Of a DNA stretch of 64,000 nt, positions 20,958 through 33,384 are shown one piece after another (the first letter of the stretch is position 1; the number at the start of each line of letters is the position of its first letter). The notes beneath the pieces were generated by a model. The model did not search any database, was not told where the DNA came from, and saw nothing but the letters and a program-made list of their open reading frames with translations. The stretch is from Thiobacillus denitrificans DSM 12475 (GTDB taxonomy: Bacteria; Pseudomonadota; Gammaproteobacteria; Burkholderiales; Thiobacillaceae): NCBI RefSeq assembly GCF_000376425.1, contig NZ_AQWL01000003.1:295215-359214 (forward strand), read 5' to 3'. The position numbers and the translations under genes are program-made.

Positions 20958-21635
20958 CTATTTTGCAGGCATGCCACGGCTGCCTTGCAACCCGCCATCC
21001 CGTGCTGCAACTGGGCGACGTCCCAGCAGATAGACCTCGGTGCTGCGATCGCGCGAGGCGTCAGGTTTGCGGATCAGTACCTGCTCGAATACCTGCCGCA
21101 TCCGGGCCCGGAAATCCTCAAAACCAACGCCCTGAAATACTTTGACGAGGAAACTGCCCTCTGGTTTCAGCCAATCTGCCGCAAATTCGAGCGCCAGCTC
21201 GCATAATTCGTAATGCCGCGCCTGATCTGCCAGCATCACTCCGCTAATGTTGGGTGCCATATCGCTCAATACAAGGTCAAGCTGCCCGAATTGCAGCTTT
21301 TCTTCCAGCCAGGCCAGCGCCGCCGGCTCGGTGAAGTCGCCTTCCAGGCTGTCGACGCCGGGCATCGGCGCCACCGGCAGCAGATCGATCGCCAGCACCC
21401 TGCCCTGCCGCTTCATTTTCTGCACCGCCACCTGGCACCAGCTGCCGGGCGCGGCGCCCAGATCCACCACCGTCATACCAGGACGCAGCAGATGGTCGCG
21501 CGCATCGATTTCCAGTAGTTTATAGGCGGCGCGCGAGCGGTAGCCGTCCTGCTGCGCCTTTTTAACGTAAGGATCCGTCACGTGCTCGTGCATCCAGGCA
21601 CTGCCCGATTTGGTCCGCTTGGGTTTCTGCGCCAT
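20958..21635 (-). CDS. rlmE: 23S rRNA (uridine-2'-O-)methyltransferase RlmE
   Basis: Methylates U2552 in the ribosomal A-loop using S-adenosylmethionine (225 residues; FtsJ/RrmJ family). SAM motif VVDLGAAPGSWCQVA, catalytic K-D-K-E residues spread through SRAAYKL, LVLSDMAPNISG, GSFLVKVFQG and the STEVYLL segment. The basic, glycine-rich C-terminal tail is slightly longer than in E. coli. It precedes ftsH as in many proteobacteria and diverges from yhbY. Confidence 0.95.
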   Translation of the reverse strand: MAQKPKRTKSGSAWMHEHVTDPYVKKAQQDGYRSRAAYKLLEIDARDHLLRPGMTVVDLGAAPGSWCQVAVQKMKRQGRVLAIDLLPVAPMPGVDSLEGDFTEPAALAWLEEKLQFGQLDLVLSDMAPNISGVMLADQARHYELCELALEFAADWLKPEGSFLVKVFQGVGFEDFRARMRQVFEQVLIRKPDASRDRSTEVYLLGRRPVAARDGGLQGSRGMPAK

Positions 21636-21684
21636 TTCTATCGGCCCTATCGGCTACAATCCGCGCTCATTTGAAGGAACAAGC

Positions 21685-21981
21685 ATGAAAGCACTCGCGC
21701 CCGCACAACGGCAATTTCTGAAAGGGCTGGCACACACGCGCCAACCGGTGGTCATGATCGGCAACCAGGGTTTGACGGCCGCCGTATTGAAGGAAGTCGA
21801 TCACGCACTGGCTGCGCACGAGCTGGTCAAGATCAAAGCAGCCAGCAACGAAGCGGAGATGCGCCGCAGCTGGCTGGAGGAAATCTGTGCCGCCACTGGC
21901 GCTGCGCCAGTGCAGCAAATCGGCAAGGTGCTGGTGATTTACCGCGCCGCAGCCAAACCCGTCATCGTCCTGCCAGGCTGA
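21685..21981 (+). CDS. yhbY: ribosome assembly RNA-binding protein YhbY (CRM domain)
   Basis: Single CRM-domain protein (98 residues) that associates with 50S precursors. The GxxG-type RNA-binding loop is visible in MIGNQGLTAAVLKEVDHAL, with LVKIKAASNEAEMRRSW after it. Start MKALAPAQRQFLKG with GAAGGAAC upstream. A TACAAT at 21655-21660 may be its -10. It is back to back with rlmE, the common arrangement in proteobacteria. Confidence 0.93.
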   Translation: MKALAPAQRQFLKGLAHTRQPVVMIGNQGLTAAVLKEVDHALAAHELVKIKAASNEAEMRRSWLEEICAATGAAPVQQIGKVLVIYRAAAKPVIVLPG

Positions 21982-21998
21982 TTGCTGCCTAACGGCGC

Positions 21999-22457
21999 TT
22001 ATCGCGCCAGCCCCGAACGCCAGACCAGCAACAGCCCCAGTGCGCTCTGGATCAAATACAGAATGCTGGACACCCCGTGCCACCGCGCAAAACGGTCGGC
22101 AAACACGCTTTGCATCACGGCGTGCGGCATGGCCTGATCCTTCAAGCTCTGCATGATGGGCTGGATACCGAAATGGCCCGCCAGCGTCAACGCCAGCATG
22201 ACTGCGACCACCCAGAAAAACAGGGTTTTCAACGCCGCGCCGCCGTCGCGCACAATGCGGTAGAGCATCAGATAGACCGCGGCGGCGATACCGATCCACG
22301 CCATCGCTTCGAACAGCTTGCCGGCCAGCACCCCGGCCAGCTGCTTGTCGCCGAGGCTGGCAAACAGCAGCGGCGCCGCGACGTAGCCCATCGCCCAGAT
22401 GCCGCCGATCCACAGCACCAGCATCGTCCCGGCAAGGCCGTCCCAGAAACGCCGCAT
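21999..22457 (-). CDS. DUF4149 family membrane protein
   Basis: 152-residue protein with four hydrophobic helices, starting [21 protein letters not shown] and containing PLLFASLGDKQLAGVLAG, the usual signature of the DUF4149 (TMEM205-like) family. Function unknown. Its ATG overlaps the greA stop by one base, so it belongs to the carAB-greA transcript. Convergent with yhbY. Confidence 0.85.
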   Translation of the reverse strand: MRRFWDGLAGTMLVLWIGGIWAMGYVAAPLLFASLGDKQLAGVLAGKLFEAMAWIGIAAAVYLMLYRIVRDGGAALKTLFFWVVAVMLALTLAGHFGIQPIMQSLKDQAMPHAVMQSVFADRFARWHGVSSILYLIQSALGLLLVWRSGLAR

Positions 22458-22933
22458 TATATGTATTGCACGTCCAGAACTTCGTACTGGCGGAGACCGC
22501 CCGGTGCCTGCACGTCCACGCTGTCGCCCGCATACTTGCCGATCAGTGCGCGCGCGATGGGCGACGATACGGAAATCTTGCGCTGCTTGATGTCGGCCTC
22601 GTCGTCGCCGACGATCTGGTAAATCACGCTGTCGCCGGATTCGGCGTCTTCCAGTTCAACCGTCGCGCCGAAGACGATGCGGCCATCCGCATCGAGGGTG
22701 GTGGGGTCGATGATCTGCGCATTCGCCAGCTTGCCTTCGAGGTCGGCGATACGGCCCTCGATGAAGCCCTGTTTTTCCTTGGCGGCGTCGTACTCGGCGT
22801 TTTCAGACAGGTCGCCCTGCGCGCGTGCCTCGGCGATTGCCTGGATCACAGCGGGGCGCTCCACACTTTTCAGATGTTGCAACTCGACGCGCAGTTTTTC
22901 GGCGCCGACCACGGTGAGGGGAAACTTGTTCAC
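22457..22933 (-). CDS. greA: transcription elongation factor GreA
   Basis: Rescues backtracked RNA polymerase by stimulating transcript cleavage (158 residues). N-terminal coiled coil ([18 protein letters not shown]) with the acidic tip [20 protein letters not shown], then the FKBP-like C-terminal domain ([18 protein letters not shown]). GTG start at 22933. It follows carB by 17 bases; carA-carB-greA is a frequent betaproteobacterial order. Confidence 0.95.
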   Translation of the reverse strand: MNKFPLTVVGAEKLRVELQHLKSVERPAVIQAIAEARAQGDLSENAEYDAAKEKQGFIEGRIADLEGKLANAQIIDPTTLDADGRIVFGATVELEDAESGDSVIYQIVGDDEADIKQRKISVSSPIARALIGKYAGDSVDVQAPGGLRQYEVLDVQYI

Positions 22934-22950
22934 AGCCTTGCCTTATCAGA

Positions 22951-26157
<3,207 letters not shown>

Positions 26158-26160
26158 AAT

Positions 26161-27300
26161 TTAGTGTACCGGGGCATGGTCAGCCATCAGCTGGATGAAT
26201 CGGTCGAACAGATAGCCCACGTCGTGCGGGCCGGGACTGGCTTCGGGGTGCCCCTGAAAGCTGAATGCGGGGGCATCGGTGCGGGCGATGCCCTGCAGCG
26301 AACCGTCGAACAGCGAGACATGGGTTCTGCGGATATTGGATGGAAGCGTCGCCGCATCCACCGCGAAACCGTGGTTCTGGCTGGTGATGGCGACACGCCC
26401 GCTGTCGAGATCCTTGACCGGATGGTTGGCGCCGTGGTGACCGAACTTCATCTTCACCGTCCTGGCGCCCGAGGCCAGCGCCAGAAACTGGTGGCCGAGA
26501 CAGATACCGAACAGCGGGATCTTCGCTGCCACCAGATCGCCGACCGCCTGGATCGCGTAATCGCACGGCTCCGGATCGCCCGGGCCGTTGGAGAGGAAAA
26601 TGCCGTCCGGCTTCAGCGACAGCGCCTGTTCCGCGTTGGCGGTCGCAGGCAGCACGGTCAGACGGCAGCCACGCTCGGCGAGCATCCGCAGGATGTTGAA
26701 CTTGATGCCGTAGTCGAACGCGACCACGTGGAAGCGCGGCTCGGTCTGCCGGCCGTAGCCCGAACCCAGTTTCCACTCACGCTCCGCCCACTCGTAGGCC
26801 GTCTGCACGCTCACCACCTTGGCCAGGTCCATGCCAGCCAGGCCAGGGAACGCGCGCGCGGCGTCGAGCGCTTTCGCCTCATCCACCGCGCCTGCCATGA
26901 TGCAGCCGCCTTGCGCGCCCTTTTCGCGCAGGATGCGCGTCAACCGGCGGGTGTCGATGTCGGCAATGGCGACGATATTCTGTCCAGCGAGATAATCGGA
27001 CAGCGGCTGGCTGGCACGGAAATTCGAATGCAGTCGCGGCACATCGCGCACCACCAGTCCCGCCGCGTGGATACGGTTCGCCTCGACGTCCTCGGTATTG
27101 ACGCCGGTATTGCCGATATGGGGATAGGTCAGAGTGACGATTTGCCGCGAATATGAAGGGTCGGTAAGGATTTCCTGATAACCGGTCAGCGCGGTATTGA
27201 ATACCACCTCGCCGGTCGCGATGCCGTCGGCACCGATCGACAGGCCGCGAAACACCGAGCCGTCAGCTAAAACCAGGATGGCAGGTTGGGCACGAGACAA
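26161..27300 (-). CDS. carA: carbamoyl-phosphate synthase small subunit
   Basis: Glutaminase subunit (379 residues) supplying ammonia to CarB. N-terminal CPSase domain ([21 protein letters not shown]) and class I amidotransferase domain with the nucleophile in [15 protein letters not shown] and the catalytic HPEASPGP. No ATG fits the family start; a TTG at 27300 ([14 protein letters not shown]) has GGAG seven bases upstream and is chosen. Promoter and leader hairpin lie upstream. Confidence 0.94.
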   Translation of the reverse strand: MSRAQPAILVLADGSVFRGLSIGADGIATGEVVFNTALTGYQEILTDPSYSRQIVTLTYPHIGNTGVNTEDVEANRIHAAGLVVRDVPRLHSNFRASQPLSDYLAGQNIVAIADIDTRRLTRILREKGAQGGCIMAGAVDEAKALDAARAFPGLAGMDLAKVVSVQTAYEWAEREWKLGSGYGRQTEPRFHVVAFDYGIKFNILRMLAERGCRLTVLPATANAEQALSLKPDGIFLSNGPGDPEPCDYAIQAVGDLVAAKIPLFGICLGHQFLALASGARTVKMKFGHHGANHPVKDLDSGRVAITSQNHGFAVDAATLPSNIRRTHVSLFDGSLQGIARTDAPAFSFQGHPEASPGPHDVGYLFDRFIQLMADHAPVH

Positions 27301-27339
27301 GGAAGACTCCGCAAGACTATGAGCGTGAAGCAGGTGACA

Positions 27340-27379
27340 AAATTCAGGCGGGCCGCTTGCGCGCCACCCGCCTGAATTT
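27340..27379 (-). terminator. 13-bp stem-loop with U-run in the carA leader
   Basis: Perfect 13-base arms (27367-27379 and 27340-27352) around a 14-base loop; the transcript continues TTTTGTC. It lies between the glutaredoxin stop and carA and also directly downstream of the proposed carA start site (about 27383). It can end the bamE-dapB-glutaredoxin transcript and could act as an attenuator in the carA leader. Confidence 0.6.
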
Positions 27380-27389
27380 GAATTGCGCA

Positions 27390-27418
27390 ATTATAGCCGA
27401 TCTGAAACCTGGCTTCAA
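27390..27418 (-). promoter_or_regulatory. putative sigma70 promoter of carAB
   Basis: On the minus strand TTGAAG (27413-27418), a 17-base spacer and a perfect TATAAT (27390-27395). Transcription would begin near 27383, giving a leader of about 80 bases containing the 13-bp hairpin before the TTG start of carA. Confidence 0.6.
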
Positions 27419-27466
27419 TGCTGGGCATGCCGGGCAATGCCGCCCGAGCCGCCCCCCCGCTTCGGA

Positions 27467-27721
27467 TCAGGGCTGGAGATGGTCCAGGCCACCGTCCATA
27501 TCGAGTTCGGTCAGTTCGGTAAAGCCGCCGATACAGGTGCCGTCGACCACGATCTGCGGAACCGTGCGTGCGCCGTTGGTGACGACGGAGAATTCCTTCA
27601 TCGCCTCGCGGTCGAGATCGATGCGGACTTCGTCATAGCCGATGCCGCGCTTGTCGAGAAAAGCCTTGGCCTTGACGCAGATGGGGCAGGTGCCGGTACT
27701 GTAAACCTTGACGGCGTTCAT
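27467..27721 (-). CDS. grxC: glutaredoxin (GrxC type)
   Basis: Small thiol-disulfide oxidoreductase (84 residues) using glutathione. It has the thioredoxin fold with active site TCPICVKAK, where the usual tyrosine of CPYC is isoleucine, the cis-proline loop ARTVPQIVVDG and the glutathione loop CIGGFTELTEL. Third gene of bamE-dapB-grx, 22 bases after dapB. Confidence 0.88.
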   Translation of the reverse strand: MNAVKVYSTGTCPICVKAKAFLDKRGIGYDEVRIDLDREAMKEFSVVTNGARTVPQIVVDGTCIGGFTELTELDMDGGLDHLQP

Positions 27722-27743
27722 GTTCGTTTCCTGTTGGTACGGA

Positions 27744-28547
27744 TCAATGCAGATTCAGCACATCGCGCATGTCGTACAGACCCGGCGCGCGGCCTTGCAG
27801 CCATTTGGCGGCGCGTAGCGCGCCCTGAGCAAAGGTGGCGCGGCTGCTGGCCTTGTGGGTGAGCTCGACGCGTTCGCCGATGCCGGCGAACAGCAGCGTA
27901 TGGTCGCCGACGATGTCGCCGCCGCGCACGGTGGCAAAGCCGATGGTCTTGGGATCACGTTCGCCGGTGACGCCCTCGCGCCCGTAGACCGCGCAACGGG
28001 CGAGATCGCGATCGATCGCGCGCGCCACCGCCTGCCCCAGGCCCAGCGCGGTACCGGAGGGCGCATCGACCTTGTGGCGGTGATGCGCCTCGATGATTTC
28101 GATGTCATAGCCGTCCTGCAGCACGTGCGCTGCAAGCTCGGCCAGCTTCATCAAGAGATTCACGCCCACGCTCATATTGGGTGCAAACACGATGGGTATT
28201 CGCTGCGCCGCCGCGGCAATGTGCGCCTTGCCGGTGTCATCGAAGCCGGTGGTGCCGATGACCAGCGGCACCTTCGCCGCAACGCAGGCATCGAGATAGA
28301 CCGCCGTGGCCTCGGGACGAGTGAAGTCGATCAGCGCCTGCGCACCCTGCAGGACGACGGCCGGCTGATCGCTGATGCGCACGTTGCTGGTGCCTCCCCA
28401 GGCGGCGCCGGCGTCCTGCCCCAGCTGCAGACTGCCAGTACGGTCAATTGCCGCACACAGCGCGCAAGCGGGATCGGCTGCGACGGCTTCAAGCAACGCA
28501 CGCCCCATACGGCCGGACACGCCGGCAATCGCGATCTGCACACTCAT
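27744..28547 (-). CDS. dapB: 4-hydroxy-tetrahydrodipicolinate reductase
   Basis: Second dedicated step of lysine/diaminopimelate synthesis (267 residues). Nucleotide loop [16 protein letters not shown], conserved IGTTGFDD, and the catalytic/substrate motif [16 protein letters not shown] are intact. Its ATG overlaps the bamE stop (ATGA). dapA lies far away at 47562-48452. Confidence 0.96.
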   Translation of the reverse strand: MSVQIAIAGVSGRMGRALLEAVAADPACALCAAIDRTGSLQLGQDAGAAWGGTSNVRISDQPAVVLQGAQALIDFTRPEATAVYLDACVAAKVPLVIGTTGFDDTGKAHIAAAAQRIPIVFAPNMSVGVNLLMKLAELAAHVLQDGYDIEIIEAHHRHKVDAPSGTALGLGQAVARAIDRDLARCAVYGREGVTGERDPKTIGFATVRGGDIVGDHTLLFAGIGERVELTHKASSRATFAQGALRAAKWLQGRAPGLYDMRDVLNLH

Positions 28548-29671
28548 GGCCGGACACCGGGCAAAACCGACAACACCTTTTCCTCTACGATCAGCCAGCG
28601 GCCATCGCGTTCGACCATGTTCAACTGTTTGACCACGGCATCGCGATAACTGTCGGAACGGTAAAACTGATTGAAGGTCACCGTCGCAGCAACGTCGCCC
28701 GTCCGTTCGACCACGGGAGAATCGATTTCAAGATCGATGCGTTTGGCGGCGTTCAGCACCTGGCGCTTGCGTTTTTCCCAATCGGCGCGACTGACTCCGC
28801 CCGGCGGGATAAAGCCGGCATCGTAGGCAGCAAGATAGGCTTCGTTGTCACGCCGCGCCCAGGCATCCGCCCACTCGTTTACCGCTTTCAGCACCGTGGC
28901 GTCGCTCGCCGGCGCCGGCGGAGCCGTCCCCGGGAAAGGCGGAATAAGATCCGACTGAATTTTCGCCACGTCGGTCTCGGGCTGCAGGCTGAGCTCGGCG
29001 GGCGGGCGTGGATCGACGTACGCCGGCGCGTTTTTCGGGCTGGGCAGCGGGGGCACGACGCTGCTTGCCGCAGTGGGCGCCTGTCCGGGCTGCGGCGCCA
29101 CAACAGCCGCGGGGGCAGCCGTCGCTGCCACAGCGGGGGACGTCGTGACCGCAGGCGCCGCAGCAGGAGGTACCGCAGCGGCCGGGGAGACGGTCGGGGC
29201 AACCGCTTCGGGCCTGGAAGCCGTTGCCGGAATCGGCTCAGGCTGAGGCGCGGTTGCTACAGGCATCGGCGCAGTTGTCACAGCCGGCGGCGCAGCCGGG
29301 GCTTCGGTTTTCGGCGCGGCCTGCACGACCTGCGCGACAGGCGCGGGCTCGGCCGTCGGCAGGTCGCCGTCGATGCGTGCCAGCGTGTCGCCGTCGAAAA
29401 ACAGCGTGATGCGCTTTTGCTCGGCCAGCCTGCCTGCCTTGTAATACACGTACACGTAATCCCAGCGATCGGTACGGAACGGATCGACCACCAGCGGGGT
29501 GCCCAGCAGGAAACGGACTTGCGAACGGTTGAGGCCGAGTTTCAAACGGGCGACGTTTTCCTGGTCGAGCGCATTGCCCTGCTGCACATCGATGCGATGG
29601 GGGCCGATTTTGACGCTGGAACACCCGGCAACCAGGCTCAGAAGCAGAACAGGAATCAGGAAATGACGCAT
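28544..29671 (-). CDS. bamE: BamE-like lipoprotein fused to a C-terminal NTF2-like domain
   Basis: 375 residues. A lipoprotein signal ([17 protein letters not shown], lipid cysteine at 17) leads into a BamE/SmpA domain (about 18-105: [33 protein letters not shown]), part of the outer-membrane Bam assembly complex. Unlike ordinary BamE (about 110-180 residues) it continues with a long Ala/Pro/Val linker (about 107-240) and a C-terminal domain (about 265-375) beginning [22 protein letters not shown] and ending [12 protein letters not shown], which reads like a SnoaL/NTF2-like fold. Divergent from fur; start set at MRHFL, although the frame is open 16 codons more. Confidence 0.85.
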   Translation of the reverse strand: MRHFLIPVLLLSLVAGCSSVKIGPHRIDVQQGNALDQENVARLKLGLNRSQVRFLLGTPLVVDPFRTDRWDYVYVYYKAGRLAEQKRITLFFDGDTLARIDGDLPTAEPAPVAQVVQAAPKTEAPAAPPAVTTAPMPVATAPQPEPIPATASRPEAVAPTVSPAAAVPPAAAPAVTTSPAVAATAAPAAVVAPQPGQAPTAASSVVPPLPSPKNAPAYVDPRPPAELSLQPETDVAKIQSDLIPPFPGTAPPAPASDATVLKAVNEWADAWARRDNEAYLAAYDAGFIPPGGVSRADWEKRKRQVLNAAKRIDLEIDSPVVERTGDVAATVTFNQFYRSDSYRDAVVKQLNMVERDGRWLIVEEKVLSVLPGVRP

Positions 29672-29751
29672 AGCCGAGAAGCCGGAAGGGTTTGGGCGGG
29701 TTGGAAAAGAACGTATCATAACGTATTCGCGTTCCCGTTCTGGAGCCTCTT

Positions 29752-30201
29752 TTGAGCAATCCGTACGACCTCAAGAGCATTGGCCTGAAAGCCACTTTGC
29801 CGCGCCTGAAGATCCTCGACCTGTTCGAGCAGAGCAACAAGCGTCACATGACCGCAGAGGAAGTCTATCGGTTGCTGTCCGACGAAGGCCAGGATATCGG
29901 TCTCGCCACCGTTTATCGTGTGCTCACCCAGTTCGAGCAGGCCGGCTTGCTGATACGCCACCATTTCGACAGCGACAAGGCGGTGTTCGAGCTCAACCAT
30001 GGCGATCACCACGACCATCTGGTCTGCCTGCAATGCGGCAAGGTCGAAGAGTTTTTCGACAGCGAAATCGAAAAACGCCAGGCCCGCATCGCCAAGGAAC
30101 GCGGTTTTGCCATCAACGATCACTCATTGCAGATCTACGCCGACTGCATCAAGGAAAACTGCCCCAACCGCAAGCCGGGCGACAGCCGTCACCGCGCATA
30201 A
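29752..30201 (+). CDS. fur: ferric uptake regulator Fur
   Basis: Iron-responsive repressor (149 residues). Winged-helix domain ([34 protein letters not shown]) and dimerisation domain with metal ligands in [19 protein letters not shown]. The C-terminal CxxxxC of the family is seen as CIKENCPN. The start is TTG at 29752 with GGAG upstream; no ATG fits. fur and bamE are divergent across an 80-base gap, a common arrangement. It could be the regulator acting at the palindromes noted at ftsH or rubrerythrin, though their form is more PerR-like. Confidence 0.95.
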   Translation: MSNPYDLKSIGLKATLPRLKILDLFEQSNKRHMTAEEVYRLLSDEGQDIGLATVYRVLTQFEQAGLLIRHHFDSDKAVFELNHGDHHDHLVCLQCGKVEEFFDSEIEKRQARIAKERGFAINDHSLQIYADCIKENCPNRKPGDSRHRA

Positions 30202-30207
30202 CGCCCC

Positions 30208-31077
30208 TTATTGCAACCGGCGCCAGGGCGCCACCGCCGCACACAGAGCGGCCACGCCCTCGATCAGGCGCGGCGCAGGGCGATGCAGACGATCCGCATC
30301 CAGCCGCACAAACGCCTGATTTTTTACCGCCGGCAGGCCGGCAAAACGCTGCCACTGGCGACGCACGTCGGGCGCATCGCTGCCGCTCACAATCAGCGCC
30401 GGCGCGCGCTGCAGCACCGCCTCGCGCGATACCACCGGGGAGACGGCGCGCAGGTCGGCAAATACATTGCGCGCCCCGCACACCGCCAATGCATCGCTGA
30501 TCCAGTGCTGCCCGCCCACCGTCATCAGCGGCCGGTCCCAGACCTGATAGAACACGCCGACCGGCGGGCGGCGGCTGGCCTGAACCTGCAGCGCAGCCAG
30601 CCTGGCGGAAAAATCCCGCGCTGCCGCCTCGCCTTCCCCGGCGTGACCGCTCGCCTGCCCGATCAGGCGCAGCAGGCGCGCAACATCGGCGAGCCGGGTG
30701 GCCTGTGTGTGGAGCACCGGCAAACCCAGTTTGTTCAGGCCGTGAATGTCGGCCGCGCGGTTGCCGCCAACCCAGACGATAACCAGATCCGGCTTCAGCG
30801 CCAGGATGCGCTCGAAGTTGATGCGGCTGTAATCGCCGACGCGCGGAAGCATTGTCACCGCTTCGGGATAGTCGCTTGCGCTGTCCACCCCGACCACCTG
30901 CGCGCCGGCGCCGGCGGCGAACAGCAGTTCGGTGAGATGCGGCGTCAACGAAACGATGCGCTGCGGCGGCCGCTCGAGTTCGAGCATCTGTCCGGCGTCA
31001 TCGACCATGCGGATGGCGGCGGCCTGCACCGGCGCGGCCAGCAGCAGGCATGACAGAAGACCAATGCAGCGGATCAC
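30208..31077 (-). CDS. btuF: periplasmic cobalamin/iron-siderophore-type binding protein (BtuF-like)
   Basis: Helical-backbone binding protein (289 residues; TroA/BtuF superfamily). A signal peptide (GLLSCLLLAAPVQAAA) is followed by PQRIVSLTPHLTELLFAAGAG, VGDYSRINFERILALKPDLVI and GNRAADIHGLNKLGLPV, typical of BtuF. GTG start at 31077 overlaps the upstream phosphatase stop (GTGA). The neighbouring CobC-like enzyme supports a B12 role; no permease or ATPase partner is in the window. Confidence 0.8.
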   Translation of the reverse strand: MIRCIGLLSCLLLAAPVQAAAIRMVDDAGQMLELERPPQRIVSLTPHLTELLFAAGAGAQVVGVDSASDYPEAVTMLPRVGDYSRINFERILALKPDLVIVWVGGNRAADIHGLNKLGLPVLHTQATRLADVARLLRLIGQASGHAGEGEAAARDFSARLAALQVQASRRPPVGVFYQVWDRPLMTVGGQHWISDALAVCGARNVFADLRAVSPVVSREAVLQRAPALIVSGSDAPDVRRQWQRFAGLPAVKNQAFVRLDADRLHRPAPRLIEGVAALCAAVAPWRRLQ

Positions 31078-31670
31078 CGGATGATGCGCGGACTGCCGTG
31101 GAAAATCAGGCTCGCGTGTTCGCCGTCGAAGCGCAGGCGGGTCAGCCCGGCACTCGCCACCTCGATGCGGTAGGCGCGTTCCAGCGGGATGTGCAGCGCC
31201 CACGCCAGCGCCATGCGGATCACCCCGGCGTGCCCCACCAGCAGCACGTGTTGGCCGGCATGCTGTTCAAGCAGGCTGTCCAAAGCGGCAGCCACGCGGG
31301 CATGGAAATCGGCCAACGGCTCGGCGCCCGCCGGTCGCGCATTGACCGGATCGGCCTTGAAGCGCGCCAGCGTGCCGGGCGCATCCTGCTCGATCTCGGC
31401 AGCCGACCTGCCCTCCCATTCGCCGAAGCCGACTTCCTTCAGCCGCGCGTCCACGGCCAGCGGCAGACCGTGGCGGCTGGCCAGCGTTTCGGCAAATGCA
31501 CGGCAGCGCAGCAGCGGCGACGCCACAATGCGCGTCCATGGTGCGGTATCGCCGACCGCCGCATGCATCTGCGCCCAGCCTGTTTCCGACAGCGGATCAT
31601 CGATCTGGCCGCGATACCTGCGCCCGCCGACAGGTTCGCCATGGCGCAGCAAATCGAGCGTGGTGGTCAC
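31074..31670 (-). CDS. cobC: histidine phosphatase family protein, alpha-ribazole phosphatase-like (CobC)
   Basis: Phosphoglycerate-mutase-fold phosphatase (198 residues). Catalytic LLRHGEP with its histidine, [15 protein letters not shown], acid residue region [20 protein letters not shown] and second histidine in [14 protein letters not shown]. CobC removes the phosphate of alpha-ribazole phosphate in cobalamin assembly; identity here rests on motif style and the BtuF-like neighbour. GTG start overlapping the proB stop. Confidence 0.75.
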   Translation of the reverse strand: MTTTLDLLRHGEPVGGRRYRGQIDDPLSETGWAQMHAAVGDTAPWTRIVASPLLRCRAFAETLASRHGLPLAVDARLKEVGFGEWEGRSAAEIEQDAPGTLARFKADPVNARPAGAEPLADFHARVAAALDSLLEQHAGQHVLLVGHAGVIRMALAWALHIPLERAYRIEVASAGLTRLRFDGEHASLIFHGSPRIIR

Positions 31671-32791
31671 CCCAGCACCACCAGATTGTCGCGATGGATC
31701 AATTCCGGCTCATCCATGTAGCCGAGTTCGGCCTCGATCGCGCGGCTCGGCTTGCCGGCGATGCGGCGTGCCTCGCTGGCGCTGTAGTTGGCGAGACCGC
31801 GTGCGACTTCGCGGCCGTCGGTATCGACCACCGCCACCACGTCACCGCGCCCGAATTCGCCGGTCACGCCCCTCACGCCGACCGGCAGCAGGCTCTTGCC
31901 CTCCTCGCGCAAGGCGCGCACCGCGCCGTCGTCGAGCACCACGCCGCCGCGCAATTGCAGATGATCCGCCAGCCACTGCCGCCGCGCGGCAAGCGGCGCC
32001 TGGCGAGCGATCAGTTGACTGCCGATAGCTTCGCCTGCTGCCAGCCGCAACAGCACCTGGTCCTCGCGACCGCAGCAAATCACGGTGTGTGCGCCACTTC
32101 TGGCCGCGCGCCTGGCGGCGAGAATCTTGGTCAGCATGCCGCCGGTGCCGACACTGCTGCCCGCCCCGCCTGCCATGCGTTCGAGCTCGGGATCGCCCGC
32201 GTGCGCCTCCATCACCAGCGTTGCCTGCGGGTCCCGGCGCGGGTCGGCGGTATACAGGCCCGTCTGATCGGTGAGGATGACGAGACAGTCGGCTTCGATC
32301 AGATTGGTCACCAGCGCGCCCAGTGTGTCATTGTCGCCAAGGCGGATTTCGTCGGTGGCAACCGTATCGTTCTCATTGATAATCGGCACCACGCGCAACC
32401 CCAGCAGCGTGCGCAGGGTCGAACGCGCATTCAGGTAGCGGGCACGGTCGGCGAGGTCCTCGTGGGTGAGCAGCACCTGCGCGGCATGGAGATCGTAGGT
32501 GCGGAATATCGATTCGTACGCCTGCACCAGCCCCATCTGCCCCACCGCCGCGGCCGCCTGCAATTCGTTGACGGCCTTCGGGCGCTTCTTCCAGCCCAGC
32601 CGCGCGATACCCTCGGCAATCGCGCCGGACGATACCAGCACCACTTCCTTGCCCTGCGCGGTCAGCGCGGCAATCTGCCCGGCCCAGCGCGACAGCGCGG
32701 CGTGATCGAGCCCGCGCCCCTCGGCGGTGACCAGGCTGGAACCGACCTTGACGACGATGCGCCGCGCGTGTTTGACGACCGAAACGCTCAT
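31667..32791 (-). CDS. proB: glutamate 5-kinase
   Basis: First step of proline synthesis (374 residues). Amino-acid-kinase domain ([57 protein letters not shown]) and a C-terminal PUA domain ([19 protein letters not shown]). It follows the CNP1-like gene with a four-base overlap; proB normally trails obgE in this group. Confidence 0.96.
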   Translation of the reverse strand: MSVSVVKHARRIVVKVGSSLVTAEGRGLDHAALSRWAGQIAALTAQGKEVVLVSSGAIAEGIARLGWKKRPKAVNELQAAAAVGQMGLVQAYESIFRTYDLHAAQVLLTHEDLADRARYLNARSTLRTLLGLRVVPIINENDTVATDEIRLGDNDTLGALVTNLIEADCLVILTDQTGLYTADPRRDPQATLVMEAHAGDPELERMAGGAGSSVGTGGMLTKILAARRAARSGAHTVICCGREDQVLLRLAAGEAIGSQLIARQAPLAARRQWLADHLQLRGGVVLDDGAVRALREEGKSLLPVGVRGVTGEFGRGDVVAVVDTDGREVARGLANYSASEARRIAGKPSRAIEAELGYMDEPELIHRDNLVVLG

Positions 32792-33285
32792 CGTGCCGCC
32801 CGCCGCAGATTCTGCACCGCCTCCCTGGCGTCCCGGACGCGGAGTCCGTTGGGACAGAAGTGATCCTCGAACAGGGCTTTCTGGTACGACAGCAGCGAGC
32901 GGAACTTGATGCTTTCCCAGCCGGCGTTGCGCGCCTTCGACCAGGTGCCGCCGGGATGGCCGTAAGCATACAGGCGGCGCTCGCCGGATTCGCAGCGCAT
33001 GCCCTCGAAGGATACGTTTTTCGCCCCGCCCGCCGCCTCGACCACCACGACGTAGCGCACCACGTTGTCGGTGCCGATGCTGATCGATTCGGCGTCGACG
33101 AAGAATTTGTTGCGCGTCGCCGACGACACCTTGAACGGAATCAGGTTCTCGACCTTGGGGTAAGGCGGCAGCTGCGACGCCACCTCGGCCCAGGGCTTGT
33201 CCTGTTCGAATTCACCTTCGAAATCAATCCATGCGGCATGGGCGGCAAGGGGCAGGCACAACAGCAGGGCGGACAGGATTTTCAT
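32788..33285 (-). CDS. CNP1-like family protein (exported)
   Basis: 165-residue protein with a signal peptide ([19 protein letters not shown]), then the family pattern of Neisseria cryptic protein CNP1: [47 protein letters not shown] and [18 protein letters not shown]. Two cysteines probably form a periplasmic disulfide. Function unknown; it is commonly linked to proB in Betaproteobacteria. Confidence 0.85.
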   Translation of the reverse strand: MKILSALLLCLPLAAHAAWIDFEGEFEQDKPWAEVASQLPPYPKVENLIPFKVSSATRNKFFVDAESISIGTDNVVRYVVVVEAAGGAKNVSFEGMRCESGERRLYAYGHPGGTWSKARNAGWESIKFRSLLSYQKALFEDHFCPNGLRVRDAREAVQNLRRAAR

Positions 33286-33384
33286 GCCGGCATTTTATTG
33301 ATTCGGCCGCAGGATGTCTGCAGGAAAGATCGGCGCGGCGAGAAATGCCGGGGGCACGGGCTGGGATAAAATTCAGTGCCCGCA

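Noticed and set aside
29711-29730. Possible Fur autoregulatory box between bamE and fur (AACGTAT repeated)
   Set aside because: It is a direct repeat of seven bases, not the inverted GATAAT-type Fur box, so the match is too weak to report as an operator.
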